NCBI RefSeq assembly: GCF_009689005.1
Contig: NZ_AP021879.1
Location: 3,472,001 to 3,536,000 of the forward strand
DNA from: Desulfosarcina ovata subsp. ovata
Lineage (GTDB): Bacteria; Desulfobacterota; Desulfobacteria; Desulfobacterales; Desulfosarcinaceae
Length of the DNA stretch: 64,000 nt
Direction: 5' to 3'
The notes under the pieces were generated by a model that was not told the origin of the DNA, ran no database searches, and saw nothing but the letters and a program-made list of their open reading frames with translations. Both the position numbers and the translations under genes were made by a program. Of the stretch, positions 1-10,500 are shown piece after piece; within the stretch, counting starts at the first letter, position 1, and each line of letters opens with the position of its first letter.

Positions 1-819
1 CGAATCGCGGCCTGGCTTCCGCGTCTGGCATCTGAAGGTGTTGTGGGGGCAGACGCTATTTTTTCATGCCTGGGACCGGCGCTGGAGATATTCTCTCGCT
101 ACTCCTCGGTCGAAAAGGCCAGCGGTGAGGTTGTGCCGTTGCGCGAATACCTGGAACAAGTTTGGGCCGAGGTGGCGCGGCAGGCACTCAACATGATCTT
201 TGAAGGCGCGGACGCCAGCGGCTTCGAGGAAGATGCCCGATTGACAGCCATGTGGCTCTGGACCTTGCGCACCGAGGCGAATGGTAATGGCGTGGACGAT
301 GAGAAGCCCACGAGTCTGCCGGGTTACACACTCGAATATGATGCTGCTCGCAAGATCGCCCAGGGGCTGGGCTGTTATCTGGAGAATCTGACCCACTTGG
401 TTGAGGTCAAGGGGGATAAGGCTATGCTGCTATCAGCAGAATCGCGGGCGCACTATTTATTCGGCAAAGAAGATGTCCGCGCCACAGCCAAACGCCGCAA
501 GAAAAAAGATGCTCCGGTTCAACAAGACCTGTTCTCACTCCTGGGAGTGCCCGACGAAGAAGAAACCGCGGCGGAACGGGCTGAACTCGAACGCCCTCCC
601 GCGGGCAAAACGGCACTGGACCAATTACACCAGGCGATGCTCCTATTCACGGCGGGTCGGGGCGCAGCGCTCAAGCGATTTTTGGTGGACGACGGCATCG
701 GCACAAATCCGCAGTTTTGGACGCTCGCCCAGGCGCTCTCGGCTCTCTATCCGTCCCACACCAACGAAAAGCGCTGGGTGGACGGCGTGCTGGCACGGAA
801 AAAAGGACTTGGATTCTAA
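1..819 (+). CDS. DUF1156-type DNA methylase, C-terminal part (5' truncated by window edge)
   Basis: The reading frame is open from base 1, so only the last 272 residues are present and the start lies outside the window. The visible part has a conserved helical block near ADAIFSCLGPALEIFSRYS, then a basic linker (KRRKKK) and a C-terminal helical tail. I recognise this as the tail of the large DUF1156 adenine-specific DNA methylases; the catalytic NPPY region is not in view. It is followed after 18 bases by a DUF499 ATPase, the usual partner of DUF1156 in defence islands, so the two are probably one operon. Expected role: modification component of an anti-phage system. The family call rests on the tail and on context only. 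Confidence 0.75.
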   Translation, partial: RIAAWLPRLASEGVVGADAIFSCLGPALEIFSRYSSVEKASGEVVPLREYLEQVWAEVARQALNMIFEGADASGFEEDARLTAMWLWTLRTEANGNGVDDEKPTSLPGYTLEYDAARKIAQGLGCYLENLTHLVEVKGDKAMLLSAESRAHYLFGKEDVRATAKRRKKKDAPVQQDLFSLLGVPDEEETAAERAELERPPAGKTALDQLHQAMLLFTAGRGAALKRFLVDDGIGTNPQFWTLAQALSALYPSHTNEKRWVDGVLARKKGLGF

Positions 820-837
820 AGGATAAAGGAGCGACTC

Positions 838-3795
838 ATGCCCAAATTGAAGCCTTGGTACAAAGTGGTCAACCCCCGCGAGGACTTGCGGGAGGGCCGC
901 CCCTTGGACGCCTCTGAATTCGCGGTTCATCTGGATCATATTCGCGACGGTGACGCCCATCCCGACTATCAGGACCCGGTGCGATTTTTCGAGCGGACCT
1001 TCCTGACACGGAACCTGCGAGCCGTTTCGGGAGAGGTGTTGCGCCGCCTGAACGGTATTAACACCGAAGCGTCATCCCTGTATAACATGACGACGCAATT
1101 CGGTGGTGGCAAGACCCATTCCCTGGCGCTACTCTATCATTTGGCAACATCCGGTGATGCGGCCAAGGCATTCATGGGCGTGCAATCCATTCTCCAGGCC
1201 GGGGGCGTCAACGAGATCCCAAAGGCGAATGTCGGCATTTTTGTTGGCACACGCTTCGATGTGCTGACTGGGCGCGGTGGTGACGACGGCACGCCTCAGC
1301 GCCGTACGCCATGGGGCGAGCTGGCGTGGCAACTGGGTGGGGAAGCTTCTTTTGATGTTGTGCGCGAACACGATGCGCAAGGGATAGCCCCGGCAGGCGA
1401 TGTCATCAGGAAGATGATCCCAGACGATAAACCCGCCTTGCTGCTTATTGACGAAGTCATGAATTACGTCAGCCCTGAGCGAAAAACCAAACACGCCGGG
1501 GAGATGTATAACTTCCTGATGAAGCTCTCCGAAGAAATTTCGGGGATGGACCGTGTGGTCACCGTGGTGTCGATTCCCGCGTCGGAACTGGAAATGGGGG
1601 CAGACGACGAAGCGGACTATACGCGTCTCAAGAAGATGCTGGACCGCAAGGGTAAACCGGTCATTATGTCCGCCGAGAATGAGATGTCTGAAATCATCCG
1701 CCGGCGCTTATTCGAGTGGGACCTCCGGGCCGTTGGCGCGGAAGGAAGGCTTTTGCTGCCAAAAGATGCCTCGAACGCATGCAGGGAACACGCCGATTGG
1801 ATTCAGGACAACCGCAACCAGGTCCCCAACTGGTTCACCGATCATGCCCAGGACGCATTCGAGGCGACCTATCCCTTCCACCCGATGGTGATCTCGGTTT
1901 TCGAGCGTAAGTGGCGCGAACTACCGCGTTTTCAGCAGACCCGTGGTGTCCTGCGGCTTCTGGCCCTGTGGGTTTCCCATTCTTTCCAGAGCGGATTCAA
2001 AGGGGCACAGAGGGAATTGCTGATTGGCCTGGGTTCCGCACCGCTGGGTGATTCTCAGTTTCGCACCGCGGTATTTGAACAACTCGGCGAGTCCCGATTG
2101 GAGGGAGCCGTTGCAACCGACATTGCGGGTAGCAAGGAATCACATGCCGTGCTCCTGGACAAGGAAGCGGAAGAGACGCTTCGCAAGGCATGCGTCCACC
2201 AGAAATCCGCCACGGCTGTGTTCTTTGAGTCGAACGGTGGCCAGGGCGAGAACAGGCAGTCGGCGACGGTGCCGGAACTACGGCTGGCCGTTGCCGGACC
2301 GAACATTGATATTGGGAATGTCGAAACGGCTCTGGAGTCATTAACCGACCGATGTTACTACCTGACCCTTGAGCGCAACAGCTACTATTTCAGCATGATG
2401 GAGAACCTCAACAAGCGCTATTCGGATCGACGCGCCGGGGTTAAAGAAGAGGATGTTGCGCGGTTGGTGCGTGAGCAAGTCGAAAAAGTATTTGCCAACG
2501 CAGATGGGCTGGAGCGTGTGTTTTTTCCCGAGAAAAGCGGACAAATTCCTAACCGGCCAGTTATCACCCTGGCTATCGGTCAACCTGAGAAGTCCTTAAG
2601 CGATACACCGGAACTTGTTTCTGAGCTGACCGCTATGACAAAAGAATCCGGCAGTTCCATGCGCACGTTCAAAAGTGCTCTGATATGGGTGGTGCCGGAC
2701 AATGCAGACGTCATGCGGGATGACGCCCGTAAATTGCTGGCATGGGAGGCAATTGACGCCGAAAAAGGCGCGATGAACCTGGACGATGGCCAACGCCGTC
2801 AATTGACCGAGCACCTGAAGCGCGCGCGCCGTGACCTAAAGGAAAGCGTCTGGCGTAGCTATAATAAGGTCATGCTTCTGGGAAAAGACAGTGCGCTAAA
2901 AACGGTCGATCTTGGATTGGTAACGTCAAGTTCTGCCGAGTCGCTTACAAGGCTGATTCTATCCACATTGCGACAAAATGACGAGATTGTGAAGGCAGTC
3001 AGCCCGCGTTTTTTGCTCAAAAACTGGCCGCCTGCCAAGCCGGAATGGAGCACAAAGGATGTCAGGGATACGTTCTTCGCTTCTCCGCTATTCCCTCGTT
3101 TACTAAGCGTTGAGGCCGTCCAGGGTGCCATTGCCCGGGGCGTTTCAGAAGGCCGGATCGCCTATGTCGCCAAGGGAACGGACGGATACGATCCTTTCAT
3201 CTACAAGCAGTCCCTTAACGAATACGATGTTGAGATTTCAGATGATGTCTTCATCATCACTGCGGAAGACGCGGAGAAACACATCAAGCCTCCGGAACTG
3301 ACTCGTATCCTTGTCACCCCTGAATACACGCAGGTGAAACCGGGGAAAAAGCAGGCATTCAGCGCGAAGGGATTGGATCAGTTTGGCCGTGACTTCGAAT
3401 GTCCAGATCTCGAATGGAATGCGACCGGCGGAGTCATGGATGAGCAGGGCGTCTTTCAGGCAGGCGAGGATGAGGGGCGTTTTCTTGTGGCTGTAAAGGC
3501 CAAGGGTGTAAAGGGTGAGGCGAGTGTCTCTGTAGCGAGAGAGCCAACCCCTGCAGGAAAAAAACCGACGACACCCCCACCTCCTTTTGAACAGACAATG
3601 AAATGGTCTGGCGAAATCCCGCCGCAGAAATGGATGAACTTCTACACGAAAGTGCTTTCAAAACTCGTATCAGCTGGCGGCCTGAAGATTACGGTGAATG
3701 TTGAGTCCTCACCGGAAGGAGGACTCGGCGAACGGCAAACGGACGACATCCGCGCGGCCTTGAGGGGATTGGGGTTGAATGACAATGTGGAATAG
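838..3795 (+). CDS. DUF499 family large P-loop ATPase of a defence operon
   Basis: The 985-residue protein starts with ATG after a clear AAAGGAG site. A Walker A motif GGGKTH has its lysine near residue 92 and a Walker B LLLIDE has its aspartate near 205, the pattern of DUF499 proteins. Residues about 820-900 resemble an immunoglobulin-like beta domain (VTPEYTQVKPGKKQAF onward), followed by a proline-rich linker and a small C-terminal domain. DUF499 proteins are nearly always next to DUF1156 methylases and helicases in prokaryotic defence islands, as here. The biochemical role of DUF499 is not established; ATP-driven DNA or effector remodelling is an inference. Confidence 0.85.
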   Translation: MPKLKPWYKVVNPREDLREGRPLDASEFAVHLDHIRDGDAHPDYQDPVRFFERTFLTRNLRAVSGEVLRRLNGINTEASSLYNMTTQFGGGKTHSLALLYHLATSGDAAKAFMGVQSILQAGGVNEIPKANVGIFVGTRFDVLTGRGGDDGTPQRRTPWGELAWQLGGEASFDVVREHDAQGIAPAGDVIRKMIPDDKPALLLIDEVMNYVSPERKTKHAGEMYNFLMKLSEEISGMDRVVTVVSIPASELEMGADDEADYTRLKKMLDRKGKPVIMSAENEMSEIIRRRLFEWDLRAVGAEGRLLLPKDASNACREHADWIQDNRNQVPNWFTDHAQDAFEATYPFHPMVISVFERKWRELPRFQQTRGVLRLLALWVSHSFQSGFKGAQRELLIGLGSAPLGDSQFRTAVFEQLGESRLEGAVATDIAGSKESHAVLLDKEAEETLRKACVHQKSATAVFFESNGGQGENRQSATVPELRLAVAGPNIDIGNVETALESLTDRCYYLTLERNSYYFSMMENLNKRYSDRRAGVKEEDVARLVREQVEKVFANADGLERVFFPEKSGQIPNRPVITLAIGQPEKSLSDTPELVSELTAMTKESGSSMRTFKSALIWVVPDNADVMRDDARKLLAWEAIDAEKGAMNLDDGQRRQLTEHLKRARRDLKESVWRSYNKVMLLGKDSALKTVDLGLVTSSSAESLTRLILSTLRQNDEIVKAVSPRFLLKNWPPAKPEWSTKDVRDTFFASPLFPRLLSVEAVQGAIARGVSEGRIAYVAKGTDGYDPFIYKQSLNEYDVEISDDVFIITAEDAEKHIKPPELTRILVTPEYTQVKPGKKQAFSAKGLDQFGRDFECPDLEWNATGGVMDEQGVFQAGEDEGRFLVAVKAKGVKGEASVSVAREPTPAGKKPTTPPPPFEQTMKWSGEIPPQKWMNFYTKVLSKLVSAGGLKITVNVESSPEGGLGERQTDDIRAALRGLGLNDNVE

Positions 3796-3896
3796 AGGAA
3801 GGCAACATGCTTGGTTAAGAAGTGCAAAGCAGAACTGGCAGACTCACTGTTCTGGGAGTTTACGGCAAATACAAAGATGTGCAATTGAGGAAAAAT

Positions 3897-4895
3897 ATGG
3901 CGCGAGCAGATTTGATACTTAATTTAGTTCGGGCTGCCGCCCGCGGCGACAGGGCTCAAGTGCAGAAGACTGTGGAAGCGTTGGCCGCAGATGAGCGGGC
4001 TAAGAATCACGGGATTTTGGCAGACCGGCTCATTGCCCAGCTTCAGCAGGACAGTAATGGTCGCCCCAGACCACCCGCTTCGCCTCCTGCGCGACCACTG
4101 TCCGGCCCACTCGTGGCGGAGATAACTCCCGGACGACGAGTAGAAGATCTGGTCTTAGCAGCCGAGACAGAACAATCTGTTCGCGAGTTAGTAGAGGAGC
4201 AGCACCGTGCCGATTTGCTGCGGTCGCACAATCTTGAGCCGCGTAACCGCGTGCTGCTTGCCGGTCCTCCAGGAAACGGCAAGACATCCCTCGCTGAGGC
4301 AATCGCCGATGCCTTAAACATACCATTCCTGGTTGTTCGCTACGAAGCGATTATCGGAAGCTATCTCGGAGAGACAGCTCAACGCATTGGGCAGGTTTTC
4401 GAGCACGCACGGTCAAGGGAATGTGTGCTGTTTTTTGACGAGTTTGACGCAGTCGGCAAAGAGCGGGGAGATCTGCACGAAACCGGAGAGATCAAACGAG
4501 TCGTGAGTTCGCTACTGCTACAAATCGACGCGCTACCGAGTTATGTCGTCGTTGTAACAGCTAGCAATCATCCCGAATTGCTCGACCGCGCAGTGTGGCG
4601 TCGATTCCAGATACGACTGGAGTTGCCGATGCCGAAACAGAGCCAGATCGAGGAATGGTTCAGGCGCTTCGAAGCTCGAACAGGGCACACGCTCGGCCTG
4701 TCGCCGCGCAATCTTGCTCAGAACCTAAAAGGCTTGAGTTTCGCCGAAATCGAGGATTTCGGCTCCGATGTGCTCCGGCGAGTCACTCTTAGCGATTCTG
4801 AGACGGACGCCAAGAAGATTGCGGGACAATGTCTGAACCAATGGAGAATTCGGTTTACGTTGAAGAATCCAGATAGTTCCGGGAAGGACAAGTAA
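3897..4895 (+). CDS. ietA: AAA+ ATPase, IetA-like (partner of the subtilase)
   Basis: I chose the ATG at 3897 because GAGGAAAAAT stands just before it; an in-frame start at 3822 lacks a site. The 332-residue protein has a helical N-terminal region of about 75 residues, a proline-rich linker, then a classical AAA+ core: Walker A GPPGNGKTSLAEA, Walker B VLFFDEFDAVG, and a sensor/arginine-finger region ending WRRFQIRLELP. The next gene begins two bases after the stop and encodes an S8 protease. Adjacent AAA+ ATPase and subtilase genes define the IetAS anti-phage system, in which the ATPase is thought to control the protease. The symbol is assigned from this pairing, not from alignment. Confidence 0.75.
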   Translation: MARADLILNLVRAAARGDRAQVQKTVEALAADERAKNHGILADRLIAQLQQDSNGRPRPPASPPARPLSGPLVAEITPGRRVEDLVLAAETEQSVRELVEEQHRADLLRSHNLEPRNRVLLAGPPGNGKTSLAEAIADALNIPFLVVRYEAIIGSYLGETAQRIGQVFEHARSRECVLFFDEFDAVGKERGDLHETGEIKRVVSSLLLQIDALPSYVVVVTASNHPELLDRAVWRRFQIRLELPMPKQSQIEEWFRRFEARTGHTLGLSPRNLAQNLKGLSFAEIEDFGSDVLRRVTLSDSETDAKKIAGQCLNQWRIRFTLKNPDSSGKDK

Positions 4896-4897
4896 TC

Positions 4898-7471
4898 ATG
4901 GCTGAACATCCACTCCTTATTTTCCCGGAACCAACACGTGCTGAAAAAGCAAGACGGTATGGTGGCGGGGGAAAATTCCGGCTGCCTGACGTTAGAAGTC
5001 AGGCCAGGCGTTTAACACCACAATTCCAACGTCTTCAGCAGGCCATGGATCGACAGCGTCTAATTTTGCAGAATAACTCCCTTGGTCTCCAGCCGGAACA
5101 AGCCTTGATACTTGAAACTGTCGGTCCTATAAAGAATTTCATCAACGCTGTGAGGAAGGTCGAGGGATTTGAGTGGCTTGGTGAACTCGAACTTGACGAT
5201 ATTTCCCCCGAGCACGGATTTGAAGACGAGAAGGACGCTCAAAAACAGTTGAAGGGTCAACTCTTCCTGGTCATGACGGATCAGCGTGCTCTTCAGGAAT
5301 TGCAGAGCCTTTTCAATAACTGGCAGCAAGACCACAACGCTAAGTTCCCCAGAGGATTAGCTCCTCTGAAACACGCCTTCGTCCATCTCCATACGATTAG
5401 TCCTTGGGATGCGCAGGACCGTATACGAGAGACCGGTGTTATTCAAGACTGGCAGTTTCGTATGAAACACGGTCAGCAATCAGTTCCTTTTGAGACCGAA
5501 CTGTGGTTTCGTGGAAACCCAAACAGACGGCATCAGGCTGAATCTTACCTCCGTGGTGTGATCGAAGGCCTCGGCGGCGAGGTTGTTCAGCAATGTGTCG
5601 TTCCAGAGATTGCTTATCATGGCATTCTGGGAAAAATTCCTATAAATCAGGTTTCTGAAATTATAGCACAACGTGAGGTAAGGTTGCTCCAATGCGAAGA
5701 CATCATGCATCTACGTCCCGTCGGGCAGTGTGCAATTCGATTGCCGGGAGAGTTGTCCGAGACGAAAGTCCTTGAAGAAGGAGAACAGCCGGATATGCCC
5801 CATGGTGAGCCAATCCTCGGGTTGTTCGACGGATTGCCTCTGACGGGACACTGGCTACTTGATGGACGGCTGATTGTTGATGACCCAGATGGATACGAAA
5901 ATACTTATCAGGCAAAAGAACGTTTTCATGGTACAGCTATGGCCTCGCTCATCTGTCATGGTGACTTGGACGGAGGTGGTGGACCGACGGGAAGACCATT
6001 GTATGTCCGGCCGATCATGCGACCTCATCGTGGTTTTGATGGGCAATTTTTCGAGGCGATACCCGAGGAAGTTTTACCAATAGACCTGGTGCATCGCGCG
6101 GTACGACGGCTATATGAAAATGAGGGTGGCGAGCCGCCAGCAGCGCCGAGCGTTCGTGTCATAAATCTGTCGGTGTGTGACCGTTCCCGGCCCTTTGATC
6201 GTGGGATGAGTTCCTTGGCGCGGTTGTTGGACTGGTTGTCGTGGAAATACAACGTGTTGTTCGTGGTTAGTGCCGGTAATCGTCCTCATGATATTGAGCT
6301 GAACATTCCAAGAACGGATCTTCGTGACCTGTCAGCAGAAGAGATCGAGAAATCCGTGATTCAGGCGACCGCTGCAGATACGCGACATCGACGCTTGCTG
6401 TCACCTTCTGAGACATTCAACGGAATTACTCTCGGGTCCATCCATGCAGATGCCTCTACAGCTACAGCTAATCCTAGTGTAATTGATCCTTTTACTCGTT
6501 CTGACCTCCCAAGCACAACCAGCGCTCAGGGACCGGGATTCCGTCGAACTATAAAGCCCGACATCCTTCTTCCCGGCGGGAGACAGTTTCTTTCGGAAAA
6601 ATTGGGCAATGCTCATGCCAATGCTATCCTACAAACGGCATTTTTCAATAGTCCTCCTGGGCAACGCGTCGCAGCACCTGGAGCGTCTGGTGAATTAAAT
6701 CGTACTCTTCACACAAGGGGCACGAGCAACTCGGCAGCCTTAGCCTCACGTTGGGCAAGTTCGCTGTTTGATGTTATCGGTCAACTTCGCGCACAGCCTG
6801 GGGTAAGTTTACCTTCGGAATATGATGTGGTCCTATTGAAGGCGCTTCTTGTCCACGGAGCGGATTGGACAGATGCAGGGGCGCTCTATGAGTCAATCCT
6901 GAAGAATTCTCAGAATAGTCGGACATTCAGGGACTATGTTGGGCGTTTCCTTGGTTACGGTCTCGCCGACGTGGAGAAGGCGATGGTCTGCACGGATCAA
7001 CGCGTGACCGTTCTGGGAGTCGGCAAACTCGATGATGGCGAGGGCCAGGAATTTATCTTGCCACTTCCACCTAGTCTTTCGGCTGTAACAGATAAACGGA
7101 GGTTGACGGTCACTCTCGCTTGGCTGACTCCGGTGAAAAGTATACGCCAGAATTACAGGATCGCTCATCTATGGTTTAGTCCAAAAAACAGCCTCGCAAC
7201 GGACCGGATCTGTGCGGATCATCATGCAGTACAAAGAGGTACCGTTCAGCATGAAGTGCTGGAGAGCTCGAAAGCAGTGGATTTCCAGGATGGGGATGCA
7301 ATCACAATCAAGGTGACCTGTCGTGCCGATGCCGGTGATTTACCAGAGCCCATACGCTATGGTTTGGCTGTGACTTTGGAAGTCGCCGAAGGAATCGATA
7401 TTCCGATCTACCAGGAAGTGCGAGACAGGCTCCGCGTTCGCGTCCCAATTTCGGGAGGGCACACAACATGA
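4898..7471 (+). CDS. ietS: S8 subtilisin-like serine protease, IetS-like
   Basis: The 857-residue protein has no signal peptide, so it should act in the cytoplasm. The subtilase triad can be placed: Asp near residue 311 (GLFDG), His near 344 (FHGTAMA) and Ser near 610 (RGTSNSAA); an oxyanion Asn candidate lies in VVSAGNRP. About 300 residues precede the catalytic core, and the last 150 form a beta-rich tail. It starts two bases after the AAA+ gene, so the pair is translationally coupled. In the IetAS defence system the subtilase is the presumed toxic effector released by infection. What it cleaves is unknown. Confidence 0.8.
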   Translation: MAEHPLLIFPEPTRAEKARRYGGGGKFRLPDVRSQARRLTPQFQRLQQAMDRQRLILQNNSLGLQPEQALILETVGPIKNFINAVRKVEGFEWLGELELDDISPEHGFEDEKDAQKQLKGQLFLVMTDQRALQELQSLFNNWQQDHNAKFPRGLAPLKHAFVHLHTISPWDAQDRIRETGVIQDWQFRMKHGQQSVPFETELWFRGNPNRRHQAESYLRGVIEGLGGEVVQQCVVPEIAYHGILGKIPINQVSEIIAQREVRLLQCEDIMHLRPVGQCAIRLPGELSETKVLEEGEQPDMPHGEPILGLFDGLPLTGHWLLDGRLIVDDPDGYENTYQAKERFHGTAMASLICHGDLDGGGGPTGRPLYVRPIMRPHRGFDGQFFEAIPEEVLPIDLVHRAVRRLYENEGGEPPAAPSVRVINLSVCDRSRPFDRGMSSLARLLDWLSWKYNVLFVVSAGNRPHDIELNIPRTDLRDLSAEEIEKSVIQATAADTRHRRLLSPSETFNGITLGSIHADASTATANPSVIDPFTRSDLPSTTSAQGPGFRRTIKPDILLPGGRQFLSEKLGNAHANAILQTAFFNSPPGQRVAAPGASGELNRTLHTRGTSNSAALASRWASSLFDVIGQLRAQPGVSLPSEYDVVLLKALLVHGADWTDAGALYESILKNSQNSRTFRDYVGRFLGYGLADVEKAMVCTDQRVTVLGVGKLDDGEGQEFILPLPPSLSAVTDKRRLTVTLAWLTPVKSIRQNYRIAHLWFSPKNSLATDRICADHHAVQRGTVQHEVLESSKAVDFQDGDAITIKVTCRADAGDLPEPIRYGLAVTLEVAEGIDIPIYQEVRDRLRVRVPISGGHTT

Positions 7472-7514
7472 TATTAGCCAAGGACCAAAAAGTTTTATGA
7501 ATCGAAAATAGAAA

Positions 7515-10500
7515 ATGGCGGACCTACTGGAAAATAACAGCATGCAGGTATCCATGGCTCACCTTTTGAGTGAGGCGTCAAAGAACCTTGCGCGTTTTCT
7601 GGAAAAGGTCCTGCCGGGTCTTTTTGGCGATTGGTGGAATGAGGCTGTCGTCAACATTCTTTCATTTCAGCAACGTCGTCGGGTTAAGGAAAGAGGTATC
7701 AATTCCTTGGCATCCTTGGACCTCGCCGCGCTGCTTCGTGTGCTTGATCAGAATTGGTATCAGATATCAACTAAACTGGAACTGACGTCGGAGGCACGCC
7801 ACTTTGTCAAAGAAATGCAGACAGTTCGAAACAGATGGGCGCATGCGGGTAGTGAGGGATTCCCTGTTGACGACGTATACCGCGACCTGGATACGCTGCA
7901 GCGCTTCGCCGTTGTCGTTGAGACAGATGAAAGCCTACTCGACGAGGTGCGCGAGACCAAGGCGTCCCTGCTTTCCAAGGAACGTCCCGGCCCTGATCAA
8001 GATGGTGCTGTTCTGGAAAGCCCATCTCCCGAGGCACCGGGGTCTGATACGGAATTCACACCTGGTCAGATCGTTCATCTCAAATCCAACCCAACCATGC
8101 GGGGTGCCGTTGTTTCCTCAATACCAGGCAAGCCGGAGAACCGATTCCTGGTGTTCATGGACGGCGAAACGCATACCTACTATGCATCACAGCTGAAGGC
8201 GGAAGACCGACCGGAGGACGAGTCTCGTTTCTTGCCCTGTGTTGAGTTTCATTCATACCTCACCGCGTTGCAGATTCGATATCCTGGACTTTCAACGCTT
8301 TATTCATTAAATGCCGCCCGTGTGGATTTCATCCCATATCAATTCCGGCCCGTCTTGCGATTCATCCGATCAGACCGCCCTCGATTGCTGGTTGCCGATG
8401 GTGTTGGCGTCGGCAAGACCATTGAGGCAGGTTTGATTCTCCGAGAGCTGCAGGCCAGGCGCGACATACGATCCATCCTAATAATCTGTCCCCGTCCGCT
8501 TGTAACCGAACGTAAATGGCAGATTGAGATGAAGCGGTTTGAGGAGCGCTTTGTTCATCTCGATGGCCCAACACTGAGGTACTGCATCAACGAAATGGAT
8601 TTGGAAGGGATCTGGCCGGAGCAGCACCATCGAATTATCATCCCATATCCCCTATTCGATGAAGCGCTTCTATATGGTTCGGACGGTAAAAGAAAGCGCA
8701 AAAAAGGACTGCTGGACTTGGACCCGCCCCCTCGCTTCGACTTGGTCATCGTAGACGAGGCTCATCATATACGGAATCAGGATACGTTCAGTCACAAAGC
8801 GGTGCGGTTTTTCTGCGACCATACGGAAGCCGTGATCTTTCTGACCGCGACTCCCATCCAACTTGGCAACCATGACCTGTTCGTACTACTGCATACCCTT
8901 CGTCCCGATCTGATCATCGATCAAGAGAGCTTTGAGCATATGTCAGAGCCGAATCCGTTCATTAATCAAGCGGTAGCCCTGGCCCGTGCCCAGGAGCCGG
9001 AATGGGCTATTCAGGCTAAGGAAGCACTAGACAACGCGGCGGGAACGCCGTGGGGGCAGTCGATTCTCATACACAATCCAGAGTTCAATCGTATAAATGT
9101 GCGGCTCGCCGAAGGCCAGATCGGCTTGGAAGAGCGCGTACAGTTGATAACCGAACTCGAGGCTCTGCATACGTTTTCAGGGATTATCAACCGAACGCGT
9201 CGTCGCGATATCGGGGAGTTCACGGTGCGCAAGCCCGAAACTGTGATCGTTGAATTTACACCGAATCAGAAAGATCTACACGACGAGCTGCTTCAGATAC
9301 AGGCAGAGATATTCAGCAGGCTTCACGGGGATGTCAACGTCAAGTTCATGATGACAACCATTCGTAGGCAGGCGGCCAGTTGTCTTTTTGGACTTGCCCC
9401 CTTCCTCGAGGAAATACTGAGCCGCCACCTTGATGAATTGTCCTGGGAAGAAGCGGATAACACCGAGTTTGTCCCCAAAAGCGATGCTGTTGATAGCATT
9501 GAATCACGTATCCAGGCAATCCTTGGAAAGGCTCGTGACCTCGATCCATACGATCCGAAACTGGACGCTCTCCGCAATGTCATCCGGGACAAGCAAAAGC
9601 TTCCCAATAACAAGGTGATGCTTTTCAGCAGCTTCCGTCACACGCTTCACTATCTCTATGAACATCTCAAGACGGATGGATTTAGGGTTGGACTGATTCA
9701 CGGCGGGACACCTGATGAGGACCGGGTCGAGCTTCGGAATCGCTTTGAATTGCCGCCGAATCAGGATGACGGTCTCGACATTTTACTGTTTTCAGAGATT
9801 GGCTGCGAAGGCTTAGACTACCAGTTCTGTGATTGCATCGTCAATTACGACCTGCCATGGAACCCCATGCGGGTGGAACAGAGGATTGGCCGCATAGATC
9901 GGAATGGACAGAAAAGCGAGAGTGTCGCGATTTTCAATTTGATCACGCCGGGTACGGTCGATGCGGATATCTACGAGCGGTGCCTGGTGCGGATTGGTGT
10001 GTTCAACAACGCCCTCGGTGGCAGCGAGGAGATACTCGGGGAGATCACCAGGGAGATTCGGAGTATCGCGGAAAATTTCTCCTTGAACGAAATAGAGCGC
10101 GGAGAGCAGCTTCAACAACTGGCGGACAACAAGATCAGGCTGATTCAGGAACAGGACGAACTCGAACAGAAACAACTCGAGCTGTTCGGCATCCGTCTGC
10201 CACAAGACCAAATGAAGCGGGAAATCGAGCAAGCATCGAGCTATTGGCTGTCCCCTATATCGATACGAAGGCTTATCACGATTTACCTTCAGCGCACTTG
10301 CGGGAGGAATCAGGAATTCATACTTGGCGAAAAAGCGCTTAAAACACTACGTCTATCCCAAGAAGCCAGAAACAACCTGTTGCGAGATTTCCGGAAGATT
10401 CCACGTCAGAACACGACCGTTTATCGCGAATGGGAAAACTGGCTCAAGGGGGGGAACCCGCATCTCCTTATTACATTCGATTCCGAGTGCGCTTCGCAAC

